The notes beneath the pieces were generated by a model. That model was not told the DNA's origin, searched no databases, and was given only the letters and a program-made list of their open reading frames with translations. A stretch of DNA of 64,000 nucleotides, taken from positions 1-64,000 of the forward strand of contig NZ_BCYO01000004.1 of the NCBI RefSeq assembly GCF_001598235.1, in the 5' to 3' direction. The translations under genes were made by a program, and so were the position numbers. The stretch comes from Polaromonas jejuensis NBRC 106434 (GTDB lineage: Bacteria > Pseudomonadota > Gammaproteobacteria > Burkholderiales > Burkholderiaceae_C). Below are positions 27,994 through 38,757 of the stretch, in pieces; position 1 is the first letter of the stretch; each line of letters begins with the position of its first letter.

Positions 27994-28025
27994 GGCGCCT
28001 CGGGGGATACCGTCCCCGAGGCGCC
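27994..28025. promoter_or_regulatory. Long perfect hairpin in the Bug receptor leader
   Basis: GGCGCCTCGGGG and CCCCGAGGCGCC form a perfect 12-bp stem with an eight-base loop. On the reverse strand it lies 35 bases before the Bug start, followed by TTGTTTAATAAG. It may be an upstream terminator, a leader stem that stabilises the message, or a relic of the decayed gene next to it. Confidence 0.6.
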
Positions 28026-28074
28026 GTACTGGGGGGAAGTCAGGTCAAATTCACGCTGAAACCGTTGGACGCTT

Positions 28075-28251
28075 CTAACTTTCCAGGCGATGACGGCATA
28101 CGCGCTCGGCGAACCATGCCGCGCGGCAGGCACGGCCGGAGCTGTCCGTCCGGATCAGCGGCTTGCGGGGGAAAAACGGACCATGCGCGCCGCTCAGTTT
28201 GGGCCGCATGCCGTCTTGCCCGGCGACGGGGATCAGCCAAAGCCGGGTCAT
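28075..28251 (-). pseudogene. N-terminal remnant of glucarate dehydratase (gudD-like)
   Basis: The reverse frame from ATG 28251 reads MTRLWLIPVAGQDGM, KLSGAHGPFF and IRTDSSG, then ends at a stop near 28075. E. coli GudD begins with VIPVAGHDSM, NLSGAHAPFF and IKDNSG in the same order and spacing. After about 37 residues the match falls apart, and none of the enolase metal ligands or catalytic residues remain. The position, beside a uronate-to-aldarate cluster, fits a gudD gene lost by deletion. Confidence 0.75.
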
Positions 28252-28357
28252 GCATGGTGTCTGGGGCGTTGCGGGCTGGGACGCGGTGGAGGCGGGCATG
28301 CCGGTTGTCTTGAGGGTGGATAAATTATTGTCAGTTATCGTACAACTTGATTTTTGT

Positions 28358-29203
28358 TTAGACAGGCGGGTTTGTCGTCATGCCCGCCGGCAAGGGGCTG
28401 TTCGTCCCGCCATCCGGGTTTTGCATGGTGTGTGCGTTGTTGCCCCGGCGCAGGCGTTCCCGGCTGTTGCTCAAGTGGGTGCGCATGGCGGCGCGTGCCG
28501 CCTCCGCATCCTGGTTGCGGATGGCGTTGTAAATGCTCTCGTGCTCGCTGTGGACACGCTGCAGGTAATTGAAGCGGCCCTCGGGCGCGCTGTGCGCCGT
28601 GTTCACGCGGGTGCGCGGAATGATCATGGTGCCCAGGTAGGTCATCAGGTCGGCAAAGTGGCGGTTGCCGGTGGAGCGGGCGACCTCCATATGGAACTGG
28701 AAGTCGGGCGGCACCGCGTCGGAGTCCAGGCTGATGGAGTCCTGGAAGGCCCGCAGGGCATTTTCCATGGCCAGCAGGTTTTCCGGTGTCCGCCTCTGGG
28801 CGGCGAGGCCAGCGGCCTCCGTCTCAAGGCTGATGCGCAGCTCCAGCACCGAGATGACGTCGGCCACGGTGGCGAAATCTTCGGCGGTGATTTTGAAGTT
28901 TCCCGCCTCCTGCGGCGGCAAGACAAAGGTGCCGATACCGTGCCGGGTTTCGACCAGGCCGGACGCCTGGAGCCTGGACAGCGACTCGCGGACCACGGTA
29001 CGGCTGACATCGAAGCGGGCCATGATTTCGGCTTCGGTGGGCAGCTTTGCGCCCGGCTGGAGCCGTCCTTCGCGGATGCTGGCGGTCAGGTTTTCGACGA
29101 TTTCGCCGACCAGTCCGCGGGGACGGCGCGCGCGCAGCGGCGCCTCGGCAAAAGAGGGCGTCAGGCTGGCTTCGGCGCGGCTAGGGGTTTTCACTGAGGA
29201 CAT
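28358..29203 (-). CDS. GntR-family regulator with FCD domain, probable repressor of the hexuronate cluster
   Basis: A 281-residue FadR-type protein: winged helix with LPTEAEIMARFDVSRTVVRE and LSRLQASGLVETRHGIGTFV (about 55-110), then the all-helical FCD ligand domain with its D...H...H metal set (DFQFHMEVARS, HSEHESIYNAI, MRTHL). FCD proteins commonly bind sugar acids. Divergent from uronate dehydrogenase across 153 bases. I use ATG 29203; a TTG at 29224 would add seven residues and neither has a strong ribosome-binding site. A region rich in inverted repeats lies between the two genes. Confidence 0.9.
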   Translation of the reverse strand: MSSVKTPSRAEASLTPSFAEAPLRARRPRGLVGEIVENLTASIREGRLQPGAKLPTEAEIMARFDVSRTVVRESLSRLQASGLVETRHGIGTFVLPPQEAGNFKITAEDFATVADVISVLELRISLETEAAGLAAQRRTPENLLAMENALRAFQDSISLDSDAVPPDFQFHMEVARSTGNRHFADLMTYLGTMIIPRTRVNTAHSAPEGRFNYLQRVHSEHESIYNAIRNQDAEAARAAMRTHLSNSRERLRRGNNAHTMQNPDGGTNSPLPAGMTTNPPV

Positions 29204-29234
29204 TGAAAAACAATTGACAAGCAAAAAGGAGGGC

Positions 29235-29248
29235 CTGAGAATTCTCAG
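29235..29248. promoter_or_regulatory. Palindrome between gntR-type gene and uronate dehydrogenase
   Basis: CTGAGAATTCTCAG is a perfect 14-bp palindrome in the divergent promoter region, followed by nested dyads (CATCAG...CTGATG). A perfect 14-mer is expected a few times by chance in 64 kb, so only its position makes it a candidate operator. Confidence 0.3.
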
Positions 29249-29356
29249 TCATCAGACAACCTACGACTGATGCGGTAATGGGTTGACTTTAACAAACTTC
29301 AAAGAAAAGTCCAGTGCTCGCTGCTTGGCGATAAACACCGGACCCAAGACTCAAAA

Positions 29357-30166
29357 ATGACCATCAAAGTTCATGAAAAGCTGTTGCTGACGGGCGCTGC
29401 GGGCGGTTTGGGCAAGGCCCTGCGCGAGCGCCTGAAGGCCAATTGTTCGGTGCTTCGCCTGTCCGATGTGCAAGCCTTTGGCGAGGCGCTTGCGGGGGAA
29501 GAGGTGGTGCTCGCCGACCTGGCCGATGCCGCGGCCGTCAGCCAGATGGTGGAGGGCGTGGATGCCATCGTCCACCTGGGCGGCATGTCGGTAGAAGGGC
29601 CGTTCGGCCCGATATTGCAGGCCAATATTCTCGGTGTCTACAACCTGTATGAGGCGGCGCGCAAGCATGGCGTCAAACGCGTGGTGTTTGCCAGCTCCAA
29701 CCATGTCACGGGCTTTTACCGCCAGGATGAAACCATCACCGCTGACCACCCGGCGCGGCCTGATGGCCTGTACGGGCTGAGCAAGGCCTTCGGGGAAGAC
29801 CTGTCGCGGTTTTACTTTGACCGCTACGGCATAGAAACCGCCTGTGTGCGCATAGGCTCCTCGTTTGCCGAACCCAGGGATCGCCGCATGCTGGCCACCT
29901 GGCTGAGCTTTGACGATTTGCACCGCCTGATCACCGCCTGCCTGACCACGCCGGTGCTGGGGCACAGCATCATCTTCGGCATGTCCAACAACGCCGTGAC
30001 CTGGTGGGACAACAGCCGGGCCCGCCATATCGGCTACGTGCCGCAGGACAGTTCCGACGTCTTCCGTGAGGCGGTGTATGCGCGCACGCCGCCGCCCGAC
30101 CTGAAGGACCCGGTCGCCCAGTACCAGGGCGGCGGCTTTGTCGTGGCCGGCCCGTTCGGCGACTAG
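29357..30166 (+). CDS. udh: NAD-dependent uronate dehydrogenase
   Basis: A 269-residue short-chain dehydrogenase of the extended type. Coenzyme motif LLTGAAGGLGKAL, then HLGGMSVEGPFGPILQANI, GVKRVVFASSNHVTGFY and the catalytic YGLSK (Tyr near 139). These blocks are highly characteristic of Udh, which oxidises D-galacturonate or D-glucuronate to the aldaro-lactone. A lactonase gene follows after four bases, then a TRAP transporter. First gene of the long forward hexuronate operon. Confidence 0.95.
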   Translation: MTIKVHEKLLLTGAAGGLGKALRERLKANCSVLRLSDVQAFGEALAGEEVVLADLADAAAVSQMVEGVDAIVHLGGMSVEGPFGPILQANILGVYNLYEAARKHGVKRVVFASSNHVTGFYRQDETITADHPARPDGLYGLSKAFGEDLSRFYFDRYGIETACVRIGSSFAEPRDRRMLATWLSFDDLHRLITACLTTPVLGHSIIFGMSNNAVTWWDNSRARHIGYVPQDSSDVFREAVYARTPPPDLKDPVAQYQGGGFVVAGPFGD

Positions 30167-30170
30167 CAGC

Positions 30171-32187
<2,017 letters not shown>

Positions 32188-32228
32188 TCTTTATTCGCCA
32201 TCTGGCTTGCTAGCCAGTTTTAGTTGAA

Positions 32229-32254
32229 CCCCTCGGCGCATTTCCGCGCCGAGG
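32229..32254 (+). promoter_or_regulatory. Hairpin between dctP and dctQ
   Basis: CCCTCGGCGC and GCGCCGAGGG pair over a six-base loop. There is no T-run. It probably protects the 3' end of the receptor message, giving more receptor than permease. Confidence 0.65.
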
Positions 32255-32274
32255 GCCGTTCAGGAGGAAAAATA

Positions 32275-32769
32275 ATGGATTTTTTTTCGGCGTTGAATGC
32301 GCGATTGTCGCGCTGGACGATGTATCTGGCCTGTCTCTGCCTGGCCGGGCTGCTGGCTGTGGTCGTCTATGGTGTCGTCCTGCGTTATGTTTTCAATGAC
32401 GCCCCCCCTTATGTCGAGCAGGTCGCCCTGCTGCTGGTGATTTCGGTGGCCATGTTCGGCGCTTCCGCGGGCGTGCGGGATGCCGGCCACATTGGTCTGG
32501 ATTCGCTGGTTGCCGTGCTTCCAGCAAAAGCCCAGTTCTGGTGCGAGGCCGTCGTCTATGTCCTGACCGTCGGGTTTGCGATCATGCTGTTCGCCGGCGG
32601 CGCCGAGATGGCCGTGTCGACACACGGCAGCACGATTCCCACGCTGGGACTTTCCGAGGCCGTCCGTTATGTGCCCATCCTTATTGCCGGGGTCCTCATC
32701 GCCTTGTTCTCCATAGAGCACCTGCTTGCTCAATTCACCGGTAAGGAAGTGGTCCCATCATGGCATTGA
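32275..32769 (+). CDS. dctQ: TRAP transporter small permease DctQ
   Basis: A 164-residue membrane protein with four hydrophobic helices and the family pattern VLRYVFNDAPPYVEQVALLLV. Start ATG 32275 follows a near-perfect CAGGAGGAAAAA ribosome-binding site; upstream in-frame starts would translate the hairpin. It pairs with DctM to form the sodium-coupled membrane part of the TRAP transporter. The dctM start lies ten bases before its stop. Confidence 0.93.
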   Translation: MDFFSALNARLSRWTMYLACLCLAGLLAVVVYGVVLRYVFNDAPPYVEQVALLLVISVAMFGASAGVRDAGHIGLDSLVAVLPAKAQFWCEAVVYVLTVGFAIMLFAGGAEMAVSTHGSTIPTLGLSEAVRYVPILIAGVLIALFSIEHLLAQFTGKEVVPSWH

Positions 32770-34112
32770 CCGTTCTCTGTCTGAGCTTCGTTGTTTTCCT
32801 GTTGCTGGGCGTGCCGGTCGCATTCGCGATCGGGCTGAGTTGCCTGGCGACGTTTGCCGTGGAAGGCCTGCCGTTTGAAACGGCCATCCAGATGATGGTC
32901 TCCGGCATGAACGTGTTTTCCTTTCTCGCCATTCCGTTTTTCATCTTTTCCGGCGAGTTGATGCTGCACGGCGGCATTGCCGACAAGATCGTGAACTTCG
33001 CGCGCAGCCTGGTGGGCCACTGGAAGGGCGGCCTGGGCCTGGCGAACGTCGTGGCCTCCACGCTGTTCGGCGGGGTGTCCGGCTCCCCCGTGGCTGATAC
33101 CTCGGCCATGGGCGGCGTCATGATTCCCATCATGAAGCGGGAGGGCTACAGCGCCGCCTACGCCGTCAACGTGACGACGCATGCATCCCTGTCGGGCGCG
33201 CTGATGCCGACGTCGCACAACATGATCATCTACGCGTTCGCCGCGCAGGCCGCTACCGGAATGATTGGCGGGCATGTCATCAAGGGCGTCTCCATCGGCG
33301 ACCTGATGTTTGCCGGCTTGGTTCCCTGCTTCTGGATCATGGTGTGCATGCTGGTCACTGCCTACTGGCAGGCCGTGAAGTATGGCTATCCCAAGCGTGC
33401 GGATGGCTCGACCATGGTCGAGCGGTTTCCGGGCTGGAACGCGGTGCTGCGCACCTTCATTGCATCGCTCCCGGGCTTGATGGTGGTGGTCATCATTCTC
33501 TTTTTCATCATGGAGGGCATTGCGACCGCCACCGAGGCGGCGGCCATTGCGGTGACCTATTCGCTGTTGCTGACGGTCTTCATTTACCGCACCATGAACA
33601 AGCAGAAGCTGCTCAAGTCTCTGGCCAAGGCGTCCAAGACCACCGGCGTGATCCTGCTGCTGATCGGCGTGTCCAACATGCTGCGCTACCAGATGGCTTA
33701 CCTGGAAATACCGGACGCGATTGAGGCCGCGCTGCTGACTGCAACGACAACGCCCTGGGTGATGCTGCTGTATATCAACATCATCCAGATCATCCTGGGC
33801 ATTTTCCTGGACATGGCGGCGCACATCCTGATCACCACGCCCTTGTTCTTGCCGCTGGCGATCCAGATGGGCGTCGGCCCGGTGCAGTTCGGCATGATGC
33901 TGCTGTTGAACTGCGCGCTGGGGCTTGTCCATCCCCCCGTAGGGACGGTTCAGTTCGTGGGGTGTGCGATCGGAAAAATTTCCATCGGGGAGGCGACAAA
34001 AACGGCCTGGCCGTATTACCTGGCCATCTGCATCGCCATCACCCTGGTGACCTACGTGCCGGCGTTTTCCACCTGGCTGCCGTCACTGATCACCGGGCAC
34101 CCGGTGCTGTAA
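32760..34112 (+). CDS. dctM: TRAP transporter large permease DctM
   Basis: A 450-residue protein with about twelve membrane segments: FLLLGVPVAFAIGLSCL at the start, GGVSGSPVADTSAMGGVMIP, and LMPTSHNMIIYAFAAQAATG, which are the DctM/SiaM signatures around the substrate and sodium sites. It overlaps dctQ by ten bases. The transporter brings hexuronate into the cytoplasm for Udh. Three-gene receptor-Q-M order is standard. Confidence 0.95.
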   Translation: MALTVLCLSFVVFLLLGVPVAFAIGLSCLATFAVEGLPFETAIQMMVSGMNVFSFLAIPFFIFSGELMLHGGIADKIVNFARSLVGHWKGGLGLANVVASTLFGGVSGSPVADTSAMGGVMIPIMKREGYSAAYAVNVTTHASLSGALMPTSHNMIIYAFAAQAATGMIGGHVIKGVSIGDLMFAGLVPCFWIMVCMLVTAYWQAVKYGYPKRADGSTMVERFPGWNAVLRTFIASLPGLMVVVIILFFIMEGIATATEAAAIAVTYSLLLTVFIYRTMNKQKLLKSLAKASKTTGVILLLIGVSNMLRYQMAYLEIPDAIEAALLTATTTPWVMLLYINIIQIILGIFLDMAAHILITTPLFLPLAIQMGVGPVQFGMMLLLNCALGLVHPPVGTVQFVGCAIGKISIGEATKTAWPYYLAICIAITLVTYVPAFSTWLPSLITGHPVL

Positions 34113-34162
34113 CCAGGGGCGTACATTGATGCTTTCCCAACGTGCATTTCAAAGACACTGCA

Positions 34163-35752
34163 ATGAGTAACGCCACCCCGCGATCGCCGCTCCACATCCG
34201 CATGCACCCGCGCGACAACGTCGCGATTGTCGCCAACGATGGCGGCCTGCCCGCGGGCGCCACCTTCGCCGACGGCCTGCGATTGTGCGAGCGCGTGCCG
34301 CAGGGGCACAAGGTGGCGCTGGTCGATCTGCCCCAGGGCAGCGCCGTGCTGCGCTACAACGTGCCCATAGGCTATGCCCTGAAAGACATTCAGGCCGGCA
34401 GCTGGGTGCATGAGCGGCTGCTGGAAATGCCGGATGCGAGGGGCCTGGACAATCTGCCCATCGCCACCGTGAAGCCTGAGCCCCTGCCTGCGCTGGAGGG
34501 TTACACCTTCGAGGGCTACCGCAACCCGGACGGCTCAGTCGGCAGCCGCAACATCCTCGCCATCACCACCACGGTGCAGTGTGTGGCCGGCGTGGTGGAG
34601 TTCGCCGTCAAGCGCATCAAGGAAGAGCTGCTGCCGCGCTTTCCGAATGTGGACGACGTGGTGGGCCTGGAGCACAGCTACGGCTGCGGCGTGGCCATCG
34701 ATGCGCCCGACGCGGTCATTCCGATTCGCACCCTGCGCAACATCTCGCTCAACCCCAACTTTGGCGGCGAGGTGATGGTGGTCAGCCTGGGCTGCGAGAA
34801 GCTGCAGCCCGAGCGCCTGCTGCCGCCGGGCAGCATACAGATCATCGATGAACGCAATGTGGCCGATGTCGGCGTCAACGCCGATGCCGGGCTGGACGTG
34901 GTTTGCCTGCAGTCGGAAAATCATGTCGGCTTCATGTCCATGATCGACTCCATCATGGAGACGGCCTTGCTGCACCTGGAGCGGCTGGATGCCCGCCGGC
35001 GCGAGACCGTGCCGGCCAGCGAACTGGTGGTGGGTGTGCAATGCGGCGGCAGCGATGCCTTCTCCGGCGTCACGGCCAACCCGGCCGTGGGCTTTGCCAC
35101 CGACCTGCTGGTGCGCGCCGGTGCCACCGTGATGTTTTCGGAAGTCACCGAGGTGCGCGACGGCATCGACCAGCTGACCTCGCGGGCCAGCACGCCTGAA
35201 GTGGCCGAGGCCATGATCCGTGAAATGGCCTGGTACGACGCCTACCTGCAAAAGGGCCGTGTGGACCGCAGCGCCAACACCACACCGGGCAACAAGAAGG
35301 GCGGCCTGTCCAATATCGTCGAGAAGGCCATGGGCTCCATCGTGAAATCGGGCACGGCGCCCATCAGCGGCGTGCTGTCGCCGGGCGAAAAAGTCAGGCA
35401 GAAGGGGCTGATCTACGCCGCCACGCCGGCCAGCGATTTCATCTGCGGCACGCTGCAACTGGCCGCGGGCATTAACCTGCATGTGTTCACGACGGGCCGC
35501 GGCACGCCCTATGGCCTGGCGGAGGTGCCTGTCATCAAGGTCGCCACGCGCAGCGACCTGGCCAGGCGCTGGCACGACCTGATGGACATCAACGCCGGGC
35601 GTATCGCCGACGGCGATGCGTCCATCGAAGAGGTGGGCTGGGAGCTTTTCCATTTCATGCTGGAGGTGGCCAGCGGCCGCAAGAAAACCTGGGCCGAGCA
35701 CTGGAAGCTGCACAACGCGCTGGTGCTTTTCAACCCGGCGCCCATCACCTGA
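34163..35752 (+). CDS. garD: Galactarate dehydratase (GarD/UxaA family)
   Basis: A 529-residue dehydratase. An N-terminal SAF-like domain (~10-95, [20 protein letters not shown]) precedes the large UxaA/GarD domain, with [42 protein letters not shown] and [18 protein letters not shown]. Length and N-terminal domain match galactarate dehydratase better than altronate dehydratase. It turns galactarate into 5-keto-4-deoxyglucarate, the substrate for the aldolase encoded next. ATG 34163 is taken rather than 34142. Iron is the likely metal. Confidence 0.92.
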   Translation: MSNATPRSPLHIRMHPRDNVAIVANDGGLPAGATFADGLRLCERVPQGHKVALVDLPQGSAVLRYNVPIGYALKDIQAGSWVHERLLEMPDARGLDNLPIATVKPEPLPALEGYTFEGYRNPDGSVGSRNILAITTTVQCVAGVVEFAVKRIKEELLPRFPNVDDVVGLEHSYGCGVAIDAPDAVIPIRTLRNISLNPNFGGEVMVVSLGCEKLQPERLLPPGSIQIIDERNVADVGVNADAGLDVVCLQSENHVGFMSMIDSIMETALLHLERLDARRRETVPASELVVGVQCGGSDAFSGVTANPAVGFATDLLVRAGATVMFSEVTEVRDGIDQLTSRASTPEVAEAMIREMAWYDAYLQKGRVDRSANTTPGNKKGGLSNIVEKAMGSIVKSGTAPISGVLSPGEKVRQKGLIYAATPASDFICGTLQLAAGINLHVFTTGRGTPYGLAEVPVIKVATRSDLARRWHDLMDINAGRIADGDASIEEVGWELFHFMLEVASGRKKTWAEHWKLHNALVLFNPAPIT

Positions 35753-35840
35753 TGGTGATGCACGGGCAAGCCCCGACAGGTCGAGCCGACCATACAGGCC
35801 GTACAGACCAGACCGATTGACCGACTAAAAGAGAAATTCC

Positions 35841-36623
35841 ATGACACAAGCGACCCCTTACCAGAGTTACCCCAACAGCTTCAAGCGGGATCTGCTTGCG
35901 GGTAAAAAACTGATTGGCTGCTGGTCCTCACTGGCCAACGCCATCACCACCGAGGTGCTGGGCGTTGCCGGCTTCGACTGGATACTGCTGGACGGCGAGC
36001 ATTCGCCCAACGATGTGGCCACCTTCATCCCTCAGCTGATGGCGCTGAAAGACAGCCCCAGCGCCCCCTTTGTGCGCCCGACCAGCAACAACGCCGTCGA
36101 GATCAAGCGCCTGCTGGACGCCGGGTTCTACAACTTTCTGGTGCCCTTTGTCGAATGCGCGGACGAGGCGCAGCGCGCGGTCGCTGCCACGCGCTATCCG
36201 CCGCAAGGCATCCGCGGTGTCTCCGTCTCCCAGCGCAGCAACCGCTACGGCACCGTGCCCGACTATTTCAAGGGCATCAACGAGCAGATCTGCGTGGCCG
36301 TGCAAATCGAAAGCCAGGCCGGCGTGGCTGCCTCCCGAGCGATTGCGGAGACCGAGGGCGTGGACTGCATTTTTGTCGGGCCGTCCGATCTCGCGGCGGG
36401 CCTGGGCCACCTGGGCAACGCTGGCCATCCGGACGTGCAGCAAGCCATTGCCAGTGTGTTTGCCAACGCCAGGGCCTGCGGCAAGCCTATAGGCATTCTG
36501 GCACCGGTCGAGCTTGACGCCAGGCGCTACATGGACATGGGCGCGACCCTTGTGGCCGTGGGCAGCGACCTGGGCATCTTCCGCGCGGGAACGCAGGCCT
36601 TGCGTGAGCGCTACGGCGCCTGA
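35841..36623 (+). CDS. garL: 5-keto-4-deoxy-D-glucarate aldolase
   Basis: A 260-residue class II aldolase of the HpcH/HpaI family. Active-site His in [30 protein letters not shown], metal Glu and Asp in VQIESQAGV and [15 protein letters not shown]. Closely follows E. coli GarL in size and spacing. It cleaves 5-keto-4-deoxyglucarate to pyruvate and tartronate semialdehyde. GarD lies upstream and the semialdehyde reductase downstream, so the assignment is firm. ATG 35841 follows AAAAGAGAAATTCC. Confidence 0.95.
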   Translation: MTQATPYQSYPNSFKRDLLAGKKLIGCWSSLANAITTEVLGVAGFDWILLDGEHSPNDVATFIPQLMALKDSPSAPFVRPTSNNAVEIKRLLDAGFYNFLVPFVECADEAQRAVAATRYPPQGIRGVSVSQRSNRYGTVPDYFKGINEQICVAVQIESQAGVAASRAIAETEGVDCIFVGPSDLAAGLGHLGNAGHPDVQQAIASVFANARACGKPIGILAPVELDARRYMDMGATLVAVGSDLGIFRAGTQALRERYGA

Positions 36624-36666
36624 TTGGCGCATCATTTTTTTTGAATCTTTTGACAGGAGTCTTTCA

Positions 36667-37554
36667 ATGAGCAAACTTGGATTTATTGGCCTGGGCATCA
36701 TGGGCGCGCCTATGGCGGCGCAGTTGATCAAGGCCGGGCATGAGGTGTTTCTTAACACCCGGAGCAAGGTACCCGCTGATCTGTTGACCGGAAAGGCGAA
36801 GGCCTGCGGCTCCGCCCGCGAGGTCGCCGAACAGGCCGACATCATCTTCCTGATGCTGCCCGACACCCCCGATGTGGCCAAGGTGCTGTTTGGCGAGAAC
36901 GGCGTGGGCTCGGGTTTGAGCAAGGGCAAGACGGTGGTCGACATGAGTTCCATTTCGCCCATGGAGACCAAGGAATTCGCCAAGGAAATCAACGCCCTGG
37001 GTTGCGACTACCTCGATGCGCCCGTCTCCGGCGGTGAGGTCGGCGCCAAGGCCGCCAGCCTGACCATCATGGTCGGTGGTCCCGAGGCCGTGTTCGAGCG
37101 TGTCAAGCCGCTGTTTGAACTGATGGGCAAGAACATCACGCTGGTGGGCGGCAATGGCGATGGTCAGACCTGCAAGGTCGCCAACCAGATCATCGTGGCG
37201 CTGAATATTGCCGCCGTGGGCGAAGCCCTGCTGTTTGCCAGCAAGGCCGGGGCCGATCCAGCCAAGGTGCGCCAGGCGCTCATGGGCGGCTTTGCGTCCT
37301 CGCGCATTCTGGAAGTGCATGGCGAGCGCATGATCAAGCGCACCTTCAACCCGGGCTTCCGTATCGGTTTGCACCAGAAGGATTTGAGCCTGGCCCTGAG
37401 CGGCGCGCGGACGCTGGGCGTCGCCCTGCCGCAAACTGCCAGCGCCGCGCAACTGATGCAGGTCTGCAGCGCCAATGGCATGCAGGACCTGGACCATTCC
37501 GCGCTGGTGCGTGCGCTGGAACTCATGGCCCATCACGAGGTCGCCTCCGCCTGA
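36667..37554 (+). CDS. garR: Tartronate semialdehyde reductase (2-hydroxy-3-oxopropionate reductase)
   Basis: A 295-residue beta-hydroxyacid dehydrogenase: LGFIGLGIMGAPMAAQLIKA, the substrate loop DAPVSGGEVGAKAASLTIMV, and catalytic Lys in GQTCKVANQ. It reduces tartronate semialdehyde, from the GarL reaction, to D-glycerate. The start is the ATG at 36667 after GACAGGAGTCTTTCA, not the upstream open frame. Glycerate kinase is not in the window. Confidence 0.95.
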   Translation: MSKLGFIGLGIMGAPMAAQLIKAGHEVFLNTRSKVPADLLTGKAKACGSAREVAEQADIIFLMLPDTPDVAKVLFGENGVGSGLSKGKTVVDMSSISPMETKEFAKEINALGCDYLDAPVSGGEVGAKAASLTIMVGGPEAVFERVKPLFELMGKNITLVGGNGDGQTCKVANQIIVALNIAAVGEALLFASKAGADPAKVRQALMGGFASSRILEVHGERMIKRTFNPGFRIGLHQKDLSLALSGARTLGVALPQTASAAQLMQVCSANGMQDLDHSALVRALELMAHHEVASA

Positions 37555-37630
37555 GCGGCAGGGCAGTTTCGTGCCTCGGGCATGACGCCGGCGGCAGGCT
37601 TGCAGGCAAGCAGAAGAACAAGGAGACATC

Positions 37631-38593
37631 ATGAGCATCAATCGACGAGAACTTATTGCCGGCTCGCTGGCCCTGGGCCTGGGTTCTGCCCATGCGCAGA
37701 ACTGGCCGGCCAAACCGATCCGCCTGGTGGTTCCTTACCCGCCGGGCGGTTCTTCGGACATCATCGCGCGCTCCATTGCCCAGCCCTTGTCGGAGGCGCT
37801 CAAGCAGTCCGTCATCGTGGACAACAAGGCCGGGGCCAATGGCAACCTGGGCGCGGATTTCGTGGCCAAGTCGGCGCCCGATGGCTATACGCTGCTGCTT
37901 TGCGACACCGGCGCCCTGGCCATCAGCCCCTCGGTCTACACCAGGCTGTCGTTTGATCCCTCCAAAGACCTGCGCGGCGTGACCATGCTGGCCTATTCGC
38001 CGCACCTGCTGGTGGTGCACCCCTCCGTGCCGGCCAACAACCTCAAGGAACTGGTGGCCCTGTCAAGGCGTTCGGAGCTGAATTTCGCGGTAACCGCCAT
38101 GGGCAGTGCGCCGCACCTGGCCGGCGTGGCCGTCGAGCGCGCCAGCGGCGCCAAGTGGCAGTTCATTCCCTACAAGGGCGGCTCGCAGGCGATCACCGAC
38201 ACGATTGCCGGGCAGACCCAGGTCCTGATGAACGGCATGCTGGCGACGCTGCCTTTCGTTCAGAGCGGCAAGCTCAAGGTACTGGGCGTCTCCAAAAGCA
38301 CCCGCATGCCCCTGATTGGCGACGTGCCGACACTGGCCGAGCAGGGGGTGGCGAATTTTGAGTCGGGAACCTGGCAGGGCGTGCTGGTGGCCCATGGCAC
38401 GCCGGCCGGCATTGTGAGCCGCCTCAACGCCGAGCTCATCAAGATCATTCGCAATCCTGACATCCGCGCCAAGCTGGCGGGGCAGGGCGCCGAAGTGGTC
38501 ACCATGGCAGCGGCCCAGCAGGACGAGTTCTTTAACCGCGAGAGAAGCCGCTGGGCGAAAGTCGTGGCGCAGGCCGGTATCAAGCTGGACTGA
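37631..38593 (+). CDS. Bug-family tripartite tricarboxylate receptor (third in window)
   Basis: A 320-residue periplasmic binding protein with signal NRRELIAGSLALGLGSAHA and blocks [56 protein letters not shown] and GDVPTLAEQGVANF. ATG 37631 follows CAAGGAGACATC. Same direction as garR, 76 bases after it, so it may be the last gene of the hexuronate operon and bind an aldarate such as galactarate or glucarate (inference). No TctAB partners are encoded nearby. Confidence 0.93.
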   Translation: MSINRRELIAGSLALGLGSAHAQNWPAKPIRLVVPYPPGGSSDIIARSIAQPLSEALKQSVIVDNKAGANGNLGADFVAKSAPDGYTLLLCDTGALAISPSVYTRLSFDPSKDLRGVTMLAYSPHLLVVHPSVPANNLKELVALSRRSELNFAVTAMGSAPHLAGVAVERASGAKWQFIPYKGGSQAITDTIAGQTQVLMNGMLATLPFVQSGKLKVLGVSKSTRMPLIGDVPTLAEQGVANFESGTWQGVLVAHGTPAGIVSRLNAELIKIIRNPDIRAKLAGQGAEVVTMAAAQQDEFFNRERSRWAKVVAQAGIKLD

Positions 38594-38596
38594 AAG

Positions 38597-38660
38597 TATG
38601 CTCCTTATTTCATAGCTTATGGTGCAAGCACCGTAAGGGGCTGGCGCTGATTTTTCGATT
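38597..38660 (+). repeat. Dispersed ~60-bp repeat, copy 6
   Basis: TATGCTCCTTATTTCATAGC, then GGTGCAAGCACCGTAAGG, GGCTGGCGCTGATTTTT. GGTGC and GCACC can form a small stem. Confidence 0.7.
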
Positions 38661-38757
38661 AATTTCGGTGCCTGGCTCGGGAAGCTTTGGGGGATTTGTA
38701 TGGCATATACCGGGCCGACCCGACCACCCGGCAGCAGTTGCTGAGTATCATTTCGCA

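Noticed and set aside
28330..28350. GTTATCGTACAAC as an operator near the gntR-type gene
   Set aside because: Only 8 of 13 positions are symmetric and it lies downstream of the regulator gene, not in the shared promoter.
29235..29248. Perfect palindrome as a firm GntR operator
   Set aside because: A 14-bp perfect palindrome is expected several times in 64 kb; kept only as a low-confidence site because of its position.
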